Source of the DNA: Oceanimonas aquatica
GTDB lineage: Bacteria > Pseudomonadota > Gammaproteobacteria > Enterobacterales > Aeromonadaceae
Assembly: GCF_030732065.1 (NCBI RefSeq)
Contig: NZ_JAVBHX010000002.1
Coordinates: 307,904-371,903, forward strand
Reading direction: 5' to 3'
Length of the DNA stretch: 64,000 bases
Part shown: positions 1 through 9,304 of the stretch, in pieces
Layout: each line of letters starts with the position of its first letter
Numbering within the stretch: the first letter of the stretch is position 1
Position numbers and translations under genes: made by a program
The notes under the pieces: generated by a model
Seen by the model: only the letters and a program-made list of their open reading frames with translations
Databases searched by the model: none
Told to the model about the DNA's origin: nothing

Positions 1-35
1 GGCCTCTCATTTCCCGAACTTCCCGGAGCAGCGAC

Positions 36-1421
36 TTGGCGCAAAATAACGACACTTTCCGCGATTTTGGACTGGATACCCGTCTTGTTCGAGCACTGGA
101 TCACCAGGGGCTCGAGACCCCCACCGAGATCCAGCTCAAGGCCATTCCCGTGGTGCTGGCCGGTCATGACCTGCTGGCATCCTCCAAAACCGGATCCGGC
201 AAAACCCTGGCCTATCTGCTGCCGGCGCTGCAGCGGCTGATGAAAAGCCGGGCCCTGAGCAAACGGGATCCGCGCGCGCTGATCCTCGCCCCCACCCGCG
301 AGCTGGCCCGTCAGGTCTATGTGCAGCTGCGCTCTCTAGCCGGCAGCAGCTTTAATATCGCCCTGCTGCTGGGCGGCGAGAACTTCAACGATCAGCTCAA
401 GTCGTTGCGCCGCCAGCCGGATGTGATTGTGGCCACCCCGGGCCGGCTGGCCAACCACCTGGATACCCGCTCATTGATGCTGAACGGCCTGGAACTGCTG
501 ATCCTCGACGAAGCCGACCGCATGCTGGATCTGGGTTTTGCGCCCCAGCTTGAACGCATTCACCGGGCCGCCGACCACCGTCGCCGCCAGACCCTGATGT
601 TTTCCGCGACCCTGGATCACGCCGAGGCCAACACCATGGCCGCCACCCTGCTCAAGTCTCCCAAACGGGTGGCAGTGGGTGAAGCCCATGCCGAGCATCA
701 GGACATTGAGCAGCGCTTTGTACTGGGTGATCACCTGGATCACAAGCAGGCATTGCTGGAGCATCTGCTGGCCAACGAGTCCTACCAGCAGGCCATTATC
801 TTTACCGCCACCCGTGCCGACACCGAGCGCCTGGCCGGCCACCTGCAGCAACAGGGGCTGGCCACGGCGGCGCTGCATGGCGACATGAGCCAGGCCGAGC
901 GAAACCGCATTATGGATGCCTTTGCCCGGGGCCAGCACAAGGTGCTGATCACCACCGACGTGGCCTCACGCGGGCTGGACCTGCTGCAGGTCTCACTGGT
1001 GATCAACTTCGACATGCCCAAGCAACCGGAAGAATACGTACACCGCATCGGTCGCACCGGTCGGGCCGGCGCCAGCGGCACCGCCGTTTCGCTGGTGGGT
1101 CCGCGCGACTGGGATGCCTTCAAGCGGGTGGAGAAGTTTTTGCAGCGGGCCGTCAGCTTTACCGAGATCGAGGGGCTGCCGGGCAAGTTCAAGGGGCTGC
1201 GGCCGCCGGCGCGCAAGCACGGTTTCAAGGGCAAGCCCGGCGACAAACCCGGTACGGTTCAGGGCAAGAGCCACAAGCCGGGGGCCAAAAAGCCGGGCCG
1301 CAAGCCGGCGCCCAAACGCCCGAAAGGCTTTACCGGTCAGGGCCTGGGCCCGGCGGCAGGCGCCGGCGACGATGGCATGGCGCCGCTCAAACGCAAAAAG
1401 CCAAAGCCCGAGCAGGAATAA
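36..1421 (+). CDS. DEAD-box ATP-dependent RNA helicase
   Basis: The 461-residue protein has the full helicase core: Walker A ASSKTGSGKT at about 48-57, PTREL near 86-90, DEAD at 158-161, SAT at 190-192, and a C-terminal RecA-like domain with HRIGRTGRAG. A basic Lys/Pro/Gly-rich tail of about 80 residues follows, as in SrmB and RhlE type helicases that act on rRNA during ribosome assembly or in cold response. The start is a TTG, chosen because GGAG lies 7 nt upstream and the Q-motif region (FRDFGL...TPTEIQ) follows at once. The gene is monocistronic. Which DEAD-box subfamily it belongs to is not resolved by eye. Confidence 0.93.
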   Translation: MAQNNDTFRDFGLDTRLVRALDHQGLETPTEIQLKAIPVVLAGHDLLASSKTGSGKTLAYLLPALQRLMKSRALSKRDPRALILAPTRELARQVYVQLRSLAGSSFNIALLLGGENFNDQLKSLRRQPDVIVATPGRLANHLDTRSLMLNGLELLILDEADRMLDLGFAPQLERIHRAADHRRRQTLMFSATLDHAEANTMAATLLKSPKRVAVGEAHAEHQDIEQRFVLGDHLDHKQALLEHLLANESYQQAIIFTATRADTERLAGHLQQQGLATAALHGDMSQAERNRIMDAFARGQHKVLITTDVASRGLDLLQVSLVINFDMPKQPEEYVHRIGRTGRAGASGTAVSLVGPRDWDAFKRVEKFLQRAVSFTEIEGLPGKFKGLRPPARKHGFKGKPGDKPGTVQGKSHKPGAKKPGRKPAPKRPKGFTGQGLGPAAGAGDDGMAPLKRKKPKPEQE

Positions 1422-1444
1422 CCACGGCTTGGCGACATGAGGGC

Positions 1445-1474
1445 GGTGCCGTTTTTCGGCACCGGCCCTTTTAC
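1445..1474 (+). terminator. Terminator after the helicase gene
   Basis: A 7-bp perfect stem (1445-1451 with 1457-1463) has a T5 loop and is followed closely by a short T run. It lies 24 nt after the helicase stop codon. Confidence 0.55.
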
Positions 1475-1489
1475 ATTTGCTAATCAAAT

Positions 1490-1510
1490 GTTAATAATAA
1501 GATTATTAAC
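1490..1510. promoter_or_regulatory. Perfect 9-bp palindrome upstream of the LysR gene
   Basis: GTTAATAAT at 1490-1498 and its exact reverse complement at 1502-1510 flank a 3-bp spacer. The site is AT-rich in a GC-rich region, lies 25 nt before the LysR start and fits the T-N11-A type of LysR operator. Autoregulation is an inference. Confidence 0.5.
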
Positions 1511-1534
1511 CTTTTAAATGGCCGCACTTCAAGA

Positions 1535-2392
1535 ATGAAGAACCTACCCACGGATTTGCTGCGTACCTTTGTCACCATTATCCAGCTGGGGGGCTTTACC
1601 CAGGCCGGCGAGCGGCTGGGCCGTTCCCAGCCCGCCGTCAGCCTGCAGATGAAGCGGCTGGAAGAGCTGCTGGATGTGAAACTGTTCAATCGCGGTCAGG
1701 GCCTGCAACTCACCGAAGAAGGCCAGTTGCTGCTGACCTGCGCCCAGCGCATGCTGGAACTCAACGACACCCTGATCTCCCGCCTGGGCACCCCCAGGGT
1801 GAGCGGCTCGGTGCGCCTCGGCATTCCCAATGACTTTGAAGTGTCCTTCCTGGCCACCACCCTGGGGCGGTTTTCCCAGGCCTATCCGGAGGTGACCCTG
1901 GACGTAAGCAGCGACATCAGCGCCAACCTGCTCAGCGACTACAAAAAGGGCGCCTACGATCTGGTGATGGCCATCGAGGAAAGCCGCCCCAATCACCCGC
2001 AGCTGACCGACTATATTACCGAGCCGCTGGTGTGGGTGCGTAACAACAACATGATGCTGTCGCCGGATGCGCCCCTGCCCTTGATCCTCTACCCCAAGGG
2101 CTGCCTGTATCGACGCTCCATCATCAATGCCCTTACCCGTGCCAACCTGCCCTGGCGCATTGTGTACAGCACCTCCAGCCTGCTCGGCATTCAGTCCGCC
2201 ATCAAGGCCGGTCTGGGCATCAGCGTGCTGTCCAAAAGCACGGTGCCCGACGGGCTGGAAGCCTCGCCCAGCTTTGCCCACTGCCCGGATCTGGGCAGTG
2301 TCTCCATCGGCTTTTGCTACGATGCCAACGAGCTCACCTCGGCGGGCCACATGCTGCTGGATTACCTCAAGCAGGGGCTGAACGCACTCTGA
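1535..2392 (+). CDS. LysR-family transcriptional regulator
   Basis: The 285-residue protein has an N-terminal winged helix-turn-helix (about residues 5-62, with FTQAGERLGRSQPAVSLQMKRLEELL) and a periplasmic-binding-protein-like effector domain. The N-terminus resembles the LrhA/PecT branch of LysR regulators. Its target genes cannot be told from the sequence; the palindrome just upstream suggests it binds its own promoter. It converges with the chemoreceptor gene, and the two stop codons abut exactly as TGA|TCA. Confidence 0.9.
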   Translation: MKNLPTDLLRTFVTIIQLGGFTQAGERLGRSQPAVSLQMKRLEELLDVKLFNRGQGLQLTEEGQLLLTCAQRMLELNDTLISRLGTPRVSGSVRLGIPNDFEVSFLATTLGRFSQAYPEVTLDVSSDISANLLSDYKKGAYDLVMAIEESRPNHPQLTDYITEPLVWVRNNNMMLSPDAPLPLILYPKGCLYRRSIINALTRANLPWRIVYSTSSLLGIQSAIKAGLGISVLSKSTVPDGLEASPSFAHCPDLGSVSIGFCYDANELTSAGHMLLDYLKQGLNAL

Positions 2393-3973
2393 TCAGGCCC
2401 GTCGCAGCCACAGCTGGCGTGACAGCTCGTTCAGCCCTTCCGCCAGCTCCGCCACCAGATCGCAGCGCCGGCGGTTATGCTGGCCGGTTTCCACCTGGTG
2501 ATCGGCGGCATCGCGAATGGTGCTCACCCCCCGGTTGATCTCTTCACTGACCGCACTTTGCTGCTCCACCGCGGTGGCGATCTGAATGTTCATCTCGGTG
2601 ATTTCCCGCACCCTAAGGCCAATGCCATCCAGGGCGCCCGCCGCCTGCTGAGCATGATCCACGCAATGCCGGGCCTGCTCCCGGCTGCGCTCCATGACCG
2701 ACACCGCCATGCGAGTCCCCTGCTGCAGATTGCTGATCATGTTCTGAATATCGGTGGTCGACTCGCTGGTCCTGCCCGCCAGGTTACGCACCTCGTCGGC
2801 CACCACCGCAAAGCCCCGCCCCTGCTCGCCGGCCCGGGCCGCCTCAATGGCGGCATTGAGTGCCAGCAGGTTGGTCTGCTCGGCGATGTCCCGAATCACT
2901 TCCAGAATGGTGGAAATGCTCTGGCCATGGCTTTCCAGCTCCTGAATCACCCGGCCCGCTTCCCGAATTTCGCCATCCAGGGCATGAATGGATTCGCTGG
3001 TACTGGCCACCAGCCGCTGGCCGGTATGGGTATCCTCATCCGCCCGCTCGGCAGCTGTGGCCGCCTGCTGAGCGCTGGACGCCACCTCCTGAATACTGGC
3101 CGCCATCTGATTGATGGCAGTGGCCACCTGATCGGTTTCGGCCTGCTGCTGTGTGGTCAGTTTCTGGCCGGCCGCCATGTTGTGCAATAGATCACTGCTG
3201 TGTCCGCCCAGGCGCTGGGCCGAGTCGGATAACCGCCCCAGCAAAGCACCAGACTCGGACCGGGCCATTTTCAGGGCAAAGTCAATCTGCCCCAGCTCGT
3301 CTTCCCGCCCGGTATAGGCCAGCCGGCTGAGGGGGTTGTCGGCCTGGCGCCGGGCCTGGGCCGCGAGCTTGCGCAACGGCGACAGCATGACAGCTGCCGT
3401 GGCGGCACAGAGCCCGCCGCTGACTGCCGCCGCCAGCACTACCGGCAGCCAGGCACTGGAAAACAGTGCCGCCATGCCCAGCGTGCCTGCCAGGGTGAAC
3501 AACAGCATCAGCAGGCACAGCCGCACGCTCAGGCTCAGCCGCCCCCAGCGGGAGCCCACAGCCTTGCCAGCCCGCAGCCGGGCGTACAGCGCTTCTGCCG
3601 CGGCCACCTGGCCGGGCTCGGGCCTGGTGCGCACCGACTGGTATTCCACTGTTTCACCGTCGTGCACAATGGGGGTGACATAAGCACTGACCCAGTAGTG
3701 ATCCCCGTTTTTACAGCGATTCTTGACCAGCCCCATCCAGGAGCGGCCGGCCTTGAGGGTTTGCCACAGGTGAGCAAAGGCCTGGGAAGGCATGTCCGGG
3801 TGGCGGATCAGGTTGTGGGGTTCGCCAATGAGCTCCTCCCGCTGAAAGCCGCACACATCCACAAAGGCCTGGTTGATATAGGTGATATGACTGTCCGGAC
3901 TGGTGGTGGACAGTATGTTGATGCCTTCCGGCAATTCCACATTGCGCCCGGTTACGGGCTGATTGTTACGCAT
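2393..3973 (-). CDS. PAS-domain methyl-accepting chemotaxis protein (Aer-like)
   Basis: The 526-residue protein has an N-terminal cytoplasmic PAS domain (about 15-115, with [13 protein letters not shown] and NLIRHPDMP), a short hydrophobic pair at about 150-195, a HAMP-like linker, and the conserved signalling hairpin ([18 protein letters not shown] near 365-385). There is no periplasmic ligand domain. This is the plan of Aer-type energy or redox sensors that signal through CheA/CheW. The conserved IRHPDMP stretch is typical of Aer PAS domains that bind FAD, so aerotaxis is the likely role. It is transcribed alone. Confidence 0.9.
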   Translation of the reverse strand: MRNNQPVTGRNVELPEGINILSTTSPDSHITYINQAFVDVCGFQREELIGEPHNLIRHPDMPSQAFAHLWQTLKAGRSWMGLVKNRCKNGDHYWVSAYVTPIVHDGETVEYQSVRTRPEPGQVAAAEALYARLRAGKAVGSRWGRLSLSVRLCLLMLLFTLAGTLGMAALFSSAWLPVVLAAAVSGGLCAATAAVMLSPLRKLAAQARRQADNPLSRLAYTGREDELGQIDFALKMARSESGALLGRLSDSAQRLGGHSSDLLHNMAAGQKLTTQQQAETDQVATAINQMAASIQEVASSAQQAATAAERADEDTHTGQRLVASTSESIHALDGEIREAGRVIQELESHGQSISTILEVIRDIAEQTNLLALNAAIEAARAGEQGRGFAVVADEVRNLAGRTSESTTDIQNMISNLQQGTRMAVSVMERSREQARHCVDHAQQAAGALDGIGLRVREITEMNIQIATAVEQQSAVSEEINRGVSTIRDAADHQVETGQHNRRRCDLVAELAEGLNELSRQLWLRRA

Positions 3974-4177
3974 TCCATTTCTCTCCGGTCATCTCGTCCA
4001 TGATGAATGCCGACGATGTCAATTTGTCCTTGTGAACACATTGCCGACAGCATTATATCCTTGTGAGAAAAGTGGTTATTATCCATGCGCAGGTGACAGA
4101 AATGTGATCCAGAGCACCAATAAATATTCTCATACGAGACTTATTTACACGCTCTTTCCGCAAGGCCGCCAACGCAA

Positions 4178-4199
4178 AAAGCCCGGCGAACCGGGCTTT
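4178..4199 (-). terminator. Terminator of the symporter gene
   Basis: A 9-bp perfect stem (4178-4186 with 4191-4199) has a CGAA loop. On the minus strand it is followed by a T run, 23 nt after the symporter stop codon. Confidence 0.8.
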
Positions 4200-4221
4200 G
4201 CATTATCAAGGTTTACGATGC

Positions 4222-5685
4222 TCAGTAGCTGCGGGCCACCGTACCGGCCGGAACAGACTGGGTCAGCTTGCTCACGGTCACATAGACGATGGAGGACGCC
4301 AGACAGCCATAGAGCGGACCTTCCACCCAGCCCACATTGGTGAACAGCAGGAAGCTGCCGCTGGTCACCAGGCCGGTGAACATGGAAGCCAGGGCGCCAT
4401 AGCCGTTACCTTGCCAGAAGGAGGAGATGAACACCGGACCGATCATCACCGCCAGCAGGGTGCCGGAGCCGAGAATACCCAGCCACGACAACATGAAGGG
4501 CGGCGCGTACAGCATCATCAGGAAGCCGATGATACCCAGCAGGGCAACCCAGATACGGTTGACCCACAGAATACGGGCACCGGAGGACTTGCTGTTGGGG
4601 AACAGGGCGGTACGCAGATCGTGAGACGCGGCACTCGATACGGTATGCAGCAGCGAGTTGGCGGTCGACTTCATGGCGAACAGAATGAACAGGGTAATGA
4701 TGCCCGCCAGCGCCGGGTGCAGGAAGTTGGCCAGATAGACCGGCATGGCCTGATCCGCTTCCGCCAGCTCGGGATGCGCGATGCGCACATACATGCCCAC
4801 GATGGGCACCAGGCTCAGCAAGCAACCCATGGGCGCCACCCAGATGGCCACCTGATGCATTTTCACGCTCGGCTTGAACGCCAGGAAACGCACGGCCATG
4901 TAAGGCAGCACGGCGGTGAACAGGAAGGCGTAAGGAAGCACCAGGAAGACCGAGCCCTTGCTTTCACCGTAGGGCGCGGAGGTGCTCGGGTTGAGCAGCT
5001 CGGTGTCCACGGCGTTCAGACGCTCGATAAACTCGGACAGGTTAATGTCGGTGAAGATCTGGAACATCATGACCACGGCCCCGATGCCCATGCCCGCCAC
5101 CATAAGGGTATCGGTCCAGGCCACCGCGGCCAGACCACCGAGCATGGTGTAGAGAATGATCACCGAGATCATCAGCAGCGCGCTTTCGGTCAGGCTGATG
5201 CCCAGCCATGAAGCACCCAGCAGGCCCACCGCCTTGATCTGACTGGTGAGGAACACCAGCAGCAACACTATGGTAATGGTGGCCGCCACGCCCTTGACCC
5301 AGCGCTCCAGCCCGGCACCACCGCCGTGTACCTGAGACACATACTCCGGAATGGTGCAGCTGCCCAGCTCCTCGGCGCGACGGCGCAGGAAGTGAGCAAA
5401 GTACAGCACGGCAATCACCATGGCGGGAGCAAAGAAGAAGTTACCCAGCACTTCCACCGAGCCGAACTCGTAGGCCACACCGGGAGAGCCCATAAAGCCC
5501 CAGCCGCTGAAGCCGGTGGCGACAATGGTACCGGCGCCCACGAAGGGGCCCAGGCTGCGGCCGGCTACCAGAAAGCCGGTTTCATCGCTGTCTTTTACCA
5601 CTCGGCTGGACAGGTAGCCGATAAAAATCAGCACGCCGAAGGAGCCCAGCAGCAGGGCCCAGTTTAGAAATGAATAGTTTTCCAT
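4222..5685 (-). CDS. Sodium:solute symporter (SSF family), probable creatine or related-compound uptake
   Basis: The 487-residue inner-membrane protein has about 13 hydrophobic segments and SSF family hallmarks: an N-terminal GRSLGPFVGAGTIVATGFSGWGF region and the ILYTMLGGLAAVAWTDTLMVAGM core. The ATG at 5685 is preferred over the GTG one codon earlier because AAAGGGA sits 7 nt from it. It lies downstream of the creatinase gene and just behind a 37-residue membrane peptide on the same strand. The substrate is not visible in the sequence; creatine or a related compound is inferred from the neighbour. Confidence 0.85.
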   Translation of the reverse strand: MENYSFLNWALLLGSFGVLIFIGYLSSRVVKDSDETGFLVAGRSLGPFVGAGTIVATGFSGWGFMGSPGVAYEFGSVEVLGNFFFAPAMVIAVLYFAHFLRRRAEELGSCTIPEYVSQVHGGGAGLERWVKGVAATITIVLLLVFLTSQIKAVGLLGASWLGISLTESALLMISVIILYTMLGGLAAVAWTDTLMVAGMGIGAVVMMFQIFTDINLSEFIERLNAVDTELLNPSTSAPYGESKGSVFLVLPYAFLFTAVLPYMAVRFLAFKPSVKMHQVAIWVAPMGCLLSLVPIVGMYVRIAHPELAEADQAMPVYLANFLHPALAGIITLFILFAMKSTANSLLHTVSSAASHDLRTALFPNSKSSGARILWVNRIWVALLGIIGFLMMLYAPPFMLSWLGILGSGTLLAVMIGPVFISSFWQGNGYGALASMFTGLVTSGSFLLFTNVGWVEGPLYGCLASSIVYVTVSKLTQSVPAGTVARSY

Positions 5686-5721
5686 CACAAATTCCCTTTG
5701 GTCGTTTGGTCGAGTCGTTCA

Positions 5722-5835
5722 TTAATCATCGGATTTACGAACGTATTCCCGGTAGACATAGGCCAGGGTGGCCCAGGCAAGAATGATGGCGTTGAGATAA
5801 ACAAACCATTCCATGGTCCAGGATTCACTTAACAT
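5722..5835 (-). CDS. 37-residue membrane peptide, putative symporter accessory protein
   Basis: A short frame starts at the ATG at 5835, with GAGGT about 8 nt upstream, and ends at TAA. The peptide begins MLSESWTMEWFVYL, has one hydrophobic helix (about residues 10-28) and a charged C-terminus (YREYVRKSDD). It ends about 36 nt before the symporter start, so the two are probably co-translated. Small single-helix proteins of this kind are annotated beside several SSF symporters. I know no biochemical role for them. It is too short for usual gene-length cutoffs. Confidence 0.7.
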   Translation of the reverse strand: MLSESWTMEWFVYLNAIILAWATLAYVYREYVRKSDD

Positions 5836-5955
5836 GACTTCTACCTCTTTGAGCGGCTTCTTGCGAAGCTGGTTTAACGTCACTGATTCCACCGGCCGTG
5901 GCCGGCCTCACCAGAAGTAGGACGGCAACAATATTCCCTTCATTGCCGTTAAAAC

Positions 5956-5988
5956 AAAGCAGGCTCACCTTTTGGGCGAGCCTGCTTT
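5956..5988 (-). terminator. Terminator of the creatinase gene
   Basis: An 11-bp perfect stem (5956-5966 with 5978-5988) begins directly after the creatinase stop codon. On the minus strand it runs into TTTGTTTT. It separates creatinase from the peptide and symporter genes, which therefore probably use readthrough or a promoter between 5836 and 5955. Confidence 0.85.
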
Positions 5989-5990
5989 CA

Positions 5991-7202
5991 TCAGCCCTTG
6001 ATAATGTTGTGTTCAGGGCCGAAGGGGAAGCGAGTGATGTTTTCCACACCGCTCTCGCTGATAACCAGAATATCGTGCTCGCGATAACCACCGGCACCAG
6101 GCAGGCCTTCCGGCAGCATGATCATCGGCTCCATGGATACCACGTGGCCCGGCTCCAGTACGGTGTCGATGTCTTCACGCAGTTCCAGGCCCGCTTCGCG
6201 GCCGTAGTAGTGGCTCAGGGTGCCGAAGGAGTGACCGTAACCAAAGGTGCGGTACTGCAGCACGTCGTGCTCGGCGAAGATTTCGTTCAGCTCGGCGGCG
6301 ATGTCACTGCAGCGGTTGCCGGCCTTGATCAGCTCCAGACCACGGCGGTGCACCTTGCAGTTGATTTCCCACAGCTCCAGATGACGGTCGGACACGTGCT
6401 CGCTGAACAGGGTACGCTCCAGGGCGGTGTAGTAACCCCCGATCATCGGGAAGGTGTTCAGGCTCAGAATGTCGCCGGCTTCAATCTTGCGGCTGGTGAC
6501 CGGGTTGTGGGCACCGTCGGTGTTGATACCGGACTGGAACCAGACCCAGGTGTCCATCAGCTCGCCGTGGGGGAAGGTGCGGGCAATTTCGCGCACCATG
6601 GCCTGAGTACCGGCCAGGGCCACTTCGTACTCGGGCACGCCCACGCCAATGGCGTCACGAATGGCGGCACCGCCCACATCGGCCACACGGGCACCCTGCT
6701 TGATCAGCGCGATTTCCTCGGCAGACTTGATCATGCGCATCTTCATGGTGGGCACGCCAATGTCCACGAACTCGGCTTCCGGCATGGCCGCCTTCAGCTT
6801 GTCGAGGTTTTGCAGGCTCAGATGGTCAAATTCCACACCCACGCGACGGGCACCGCCAATCAGCTGCTGTACGCCACGGAAGAAGTTGTCTTTCTGCCAG
6901 TCGGTGTAGACCAGGTTGTCGCCCAGGGCGTTGCGGCGGTAAGGTTGGCCGCCGTCGATGTTGGCGGTAATGGTGGTGTGAATGTCCTGAGTCACCGCCA
7001 GGCCATAGTCCCGACCGAAACGGCAATACACAAAATCACTGAAGTAGTTGATGTTGTGATAAGAGGTGAACAGCACGGCGTCCACGTCGTTGGCGGCCAT
7101 GTACTGGCGCAGCTTCTGCTGGCGGGAACGCATTTCCGCCTCGGAAAACATGCCGCGAACTTTTTCACCGTTGGGAATGGTCAGGGTGTTGGGCATCTGC
7201 AT
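5991..7202 (-). CDS. Creatinase (creatine amidinohydrolase)
   Basis: It hydrolyses creatine to sarcosine and urea. The 403-residue length equals that of Pseudomonas creatinase, and long stretches match it, including VLQYRTFGYGHSFGTLSHYY and LPEGLPGAGGYREHDI. It has the M24 pita-bread fold with no need for metal; the catalytic histidine of the Pseudomonas enzyme (His232) falls at exactly the same position here, in GINTDGAHNPVT. The start is supported by AAGGAG 9 nt upstream. With the symporter downstream it suggests creatine use as a nitrogen and carbon source. No sarcosine oxidase or urease lies in the window. Confidence 0.93.
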   Translation of the reverse strand: MQMPNTLTIPNGEKVRGMFSEAEMRSRQQKLRQYMAANDVDAVLFTSYHNINYFSDFVYCRFGRDYGLAVTQDIHTTITANIDGGQPYRRNALGDNLVYTDWQKDNFFRGVQQLIGGARRVGVEFDHLSLQNLDKLKAAMPEAEFVDIGVPTMKMRMIKSAEEIALIKQGARVADVGGAAIRDAIGVGVPEYEVALAGTQAMVREIARTFPHGELMDTWVWFQSGINTDGAHNPVTSRKIEAGDILSLNTFPMIGGYYTALERTLFSEHVSDRHLELWEINCKVHRRGLELIKAGNRCSDIAAELNEIFAEHDVLQYRTFGYGHSFGTLSHYYGREAGLELREDIDTVLEPGHVVSMEPMIMLPEGLPGAGGYREHDILVISESGVENITRFPFGPEHNIIKG

Positions 7203-7500
7203 GGTAAGGCTCCTTCCTTATATCGGTAACAGGGTTGTTAACTGCGCCCCATGAATGGCTGAGTTAGCGCATGTCCCTGATGCTAGAGCCTGGCTGTCCA
7301 TAACAGAAATGAATACTTCAAATCAGCGCATTTAGCTTGTTAATACCTTGTTACTCCCGGTGGTGAGAGCGCCACTGCATTGCGTTCAAAAGCAGATGGT
7401 GATCACATTATTTTAACCAGAGGGTCCTGTTTGTGACCATAATTGGGCACAATTTGACGCCTTCGTCTGGCCGGCCGCCCCGCGGGACCATGCCATCAAG
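7203..7500. other. Intergenic region upstream of the creatinase gene
   Basis: No gene is seen in these 298 bases. They should hold the creatinase promoter. An imperfect palindrome at 7431-7452 (arms TTGTGACC and GGGCACAA, 6-bp centre) is the only clear symmetrical site, about 230 bp upstream of the start; a regulator site is possible but unproven. Confidence 0.35.
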
Positions 7501-7869
7501 TCAAAAAAAATGCGTGCCCAGCACCATGGCCCAGACAAATATCGCCAGCAACAGGGTCAGCAGCACCGCCGCCGAGGCGGTATCCTTGGCCCGGCCCGCC
7601 AGCTCGTGGTGCTCGGGGCCAATGCGGTCCACCACGGCTTCAATGGCGGAATTGAGCAATTCCACCACCAACACCATGACCAGGCTCGCCACCAGCCACA
7701 GGGTTTCGCTTAACCCCAGATCCAGCCAGAAGGCGAACGGTACCAGTACCAGCGCCAATGCACACTCCTGACGAAAGGCCGCCTCAAAGCGCCAGGCACT
7801 GGCCATCCCCTGACGGGAATAGCCCAGGGCCGCGATCATTCGCCGCATTCCGGTTTTGCCCGGTTTCAT
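7501..7869 (-). CDS. dgkA: Diacylglycerol kinase
   Basis: This 122-residue integral inner-membrane enzyme phosphorylates diacylglycerol to phosphatidic acid, recycling lipid released during envelope glycan synthesis. It shows the family pattern of an amphipathic N-terminus with RMIAALGYSRQG, three transmembrane helices, and the active-site segments EAAFRQE and VVELLNSAIEAVVDR. The length matches the E. coli enzyme (122). Its ATG overlaps the lpxH stop by 4 nt, so the two are translationally coupled. Confidence 0.96.
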   Translation of the reverse strand: MKPGKTGMRRMIAALGYSRQGMASAWRFEAAFRQECALALVLVPFAFWLDLGLSETLWLVASLVMVLVVELLNSAIEAVVDRIGPEHHELAGRAKDTASAAVLLTLLLAIFVWAMVLGTHFF

Positions 7870-8603
7870 GCCGTCTCCCTGAAAGCACGATTTTGCAGTT
7901 CGGCCCCCTTGGGGGTGATAGTCAGCACACTGCCCTGGGTATACCAGTCGCCCAGTACCAGGCGCTGAACGGGCCGGCCGTCGAGTTCAAATTCATGCAT
8001 GGCGGGCCTGTGGGTATGGCCGTGGATCAGCCGCCGTACCCCGGCCTTGCGCATTTGCCGCGCCACCTCATGCTGGTTCACGTCCATTATGGTAATGTTC
8101 TTGTCCTGCTTGGACTCGGCACTCTTGCCGCGAATGCCGTCGGCGATGCTCAAGCGTTTGTGCAGGGGCAGGCGCAGAAACAGCCACTGCAGCCAGCGCC
8201 AGCGGGTAATGCGGCGGTAGCGCTGGTAGCCGGCATCGTCGGTGCACAGGGTGTCGCCGTGCATGATGAGGGTGGGCTCGCCATAAAGATCAATCACTTG
8301 ATGTTCGGGCAGCAGCGTCATGCCTGCCTCGGCGGCAAAGCGCCGGCCAATCATGAAATCCCGGTTGCCGTGAATGTAATAAACGGGCGTGCCGCTCTCG
8401 CTGCAAATGCGGAACGCCGCCGCCACTTGCCGGTTCAGTTCACCCGGCTCGTCGTCGCCGATCCAGAATTCAAACAAATCCCCCAGCACATAGAGGGCAT
8501 CTGCCTCGGGAGCTTCGTGTTCCATAAAGTGCAGAAAGGCGGAGGTAATATCGGGCCGGCCGGCGCTCAGGTGCAGATCGGCAATAAACAGGGTATGAGG
8601 CAT
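7866..8603 (-). CDS. lpxH: UDP-2,3-diacylglucosamine diphosphatase
   Basis: This calcineurin-like phosphoesterase of lipid A synthesis hydrolyses UDP-2,3-diacylglucosamine to lipid X at the inner membrane. The 245-residue protein carries all metal-binding motifs: ADLHLS at the N-terminus, GDLFEFW, GNRDF, MHGDT and HGHTH. The start is the ATG at 8603, giving MPHTLFIADLHLS; the frame stays open 18 codons further upstream but that part overlaps a hairpin and lacks family similarity. It is followed by dgkA with a 4-nt overlap. Confidence 0.96.
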   Translation of the reverse strand: MPHTLFIADLHLSAGRPDITSAFLHFMEHEAPEADALYVLGDLFEFWIGDDEPGELNRQVAAAFRICSESGTPVYYIHGNRDFMIGRRFAAEAGMTLLPEHQVIDLYGEPTLIMHGDTLCTDDAGYQRYRRITRWRWLQWLFLRLPLHKRLSIADGIRGKSAESKQDKNITIMDVNQHEVARQMRKAGVRRLIHGHTHRPAMHEFELDGRPVQRLVLGDWYTQGSVLTITPKGAELQNRAFRETA

Positions 8604-8630
8604 GAATTGAAAGTCCGGATTCAAACACAA

Positions 8631-8654
8631 CAATGCCCGCCGTGGCGGGCATTG
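8631..8654 (-). terminator. Hairpin between ppiB and lpxH
   Basis: A 10-bp perfect stem (8631-8640 with 8645-8654) has a 4-nt loop, just after the ppiB stop. The T tail is interrupted (TTGTTGTG), so it may be a leaky terminator between ppiB and lpxH-dgkA. Confidence 0.5.
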
Positions 8655-8675
8655 CAAGGCAATAACGGGAGTGCC

Positions 8676-9173
8676 TTATTCGCTGACGGTCACGCCGGTG
8701 ATCAGCACGTCGTCAACCGGTACGTCCTGGTGCATGTAGCCACGGGTGCCGGTGGCCACGCCCTTGATCTTGTTGACCACGTCCATGCCTTCGCTTACTT
8801 CGCCGAATACACAGTAGCCGTAACCCTGAGTGGTGGCGGACTTGAAGTTCAGGAAGTCGTTGTCGTTGACGTTGATAAAGAACTGAGCGGTGGCGGAGTG
8901 GGGCTCCATGGTGCGGGCCATGGAAATGGCGCCCACCTTGTTGGGCAGGCCGTTGTCGGCTTCGTTCTTGATGGCGGCGCGGGTTTCCTTTTCTTCAAAG
9001 CCCGGACCGTAGCCGCCGCCCTGAATCATGAAACCGTCAATCACCCGGTGAAACAGGGTGTTGTCGTAGTGGCCGTCGCGGCAGTATTGCAGAAAGTTGG
9101 CAACGGTTTCCGGGGCCTTGTCGGCAAACAGGTTAAGGGTGATGTCGCCGTAGGTAGTGTGCAGTGTGACCAT
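8676..9173 (-). CDS. ppiB: Peptidyl-prolyl cis-trans isomerase B (cyclophilin)
   Basis: The 165-residue cytoplasmic cyclophilin has no signal peptide. The catalytic and substrate pocket residues are present in [31 protein letters not shown] and FGEV. The ATG at 9173 (MVTLHT) is chosen over the one two codons earlier because GGAA lies 8 nt upstream and E. coli PpiB begins the same way. In E. coli ppiB and cysS are divergent neighbours; the same arrangement holds here, but an IS element has separated them. Confidence 0.95.
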   Translation of the reverse strand: MVTLHTTYGDITLNLFADKAPETVANFLQYCRDGHYDNTLFHRVIDGFMIQGGGYGPGFEEKETRAAIKNEADNGLPNKVGAISMARTMEPHSATAQFFINVNDNDFLNFKSATTQGYGYCVFGEVSEGMDVVNKIKGVATGTRGYMHQDVPVDDVLITGVTVSE

Positions 9174-9304
9174 GTTCATGCTTCCGAGTATTTGAGTTCA
9201 GTTGCCGAGTTTAGCGCAAGCAGCGGCGTTAGCGAACCCCCGGCGGACTCCTGGTCGCAAGTCACTCGCTTGCAAAGCCGTGCACTACCGTCGGCCAAAG
9301 GGCA

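Noticed and set aside
4198-5211. A long plus-strand frame opposite the symporter gene
   Set aside because: Rich in His, Gln and Gly and without any domain; a shadow of the SSF gene.
7431-7452. Palindrome as a CRP site for the creatinase gene
   Set aside because: Arms match each other in 7 of 8 bases, but spacing does not fit TGTGA-N6-TCACA, and it lies about 230 bp upstream. Kept only as a note in the intergenic entry.
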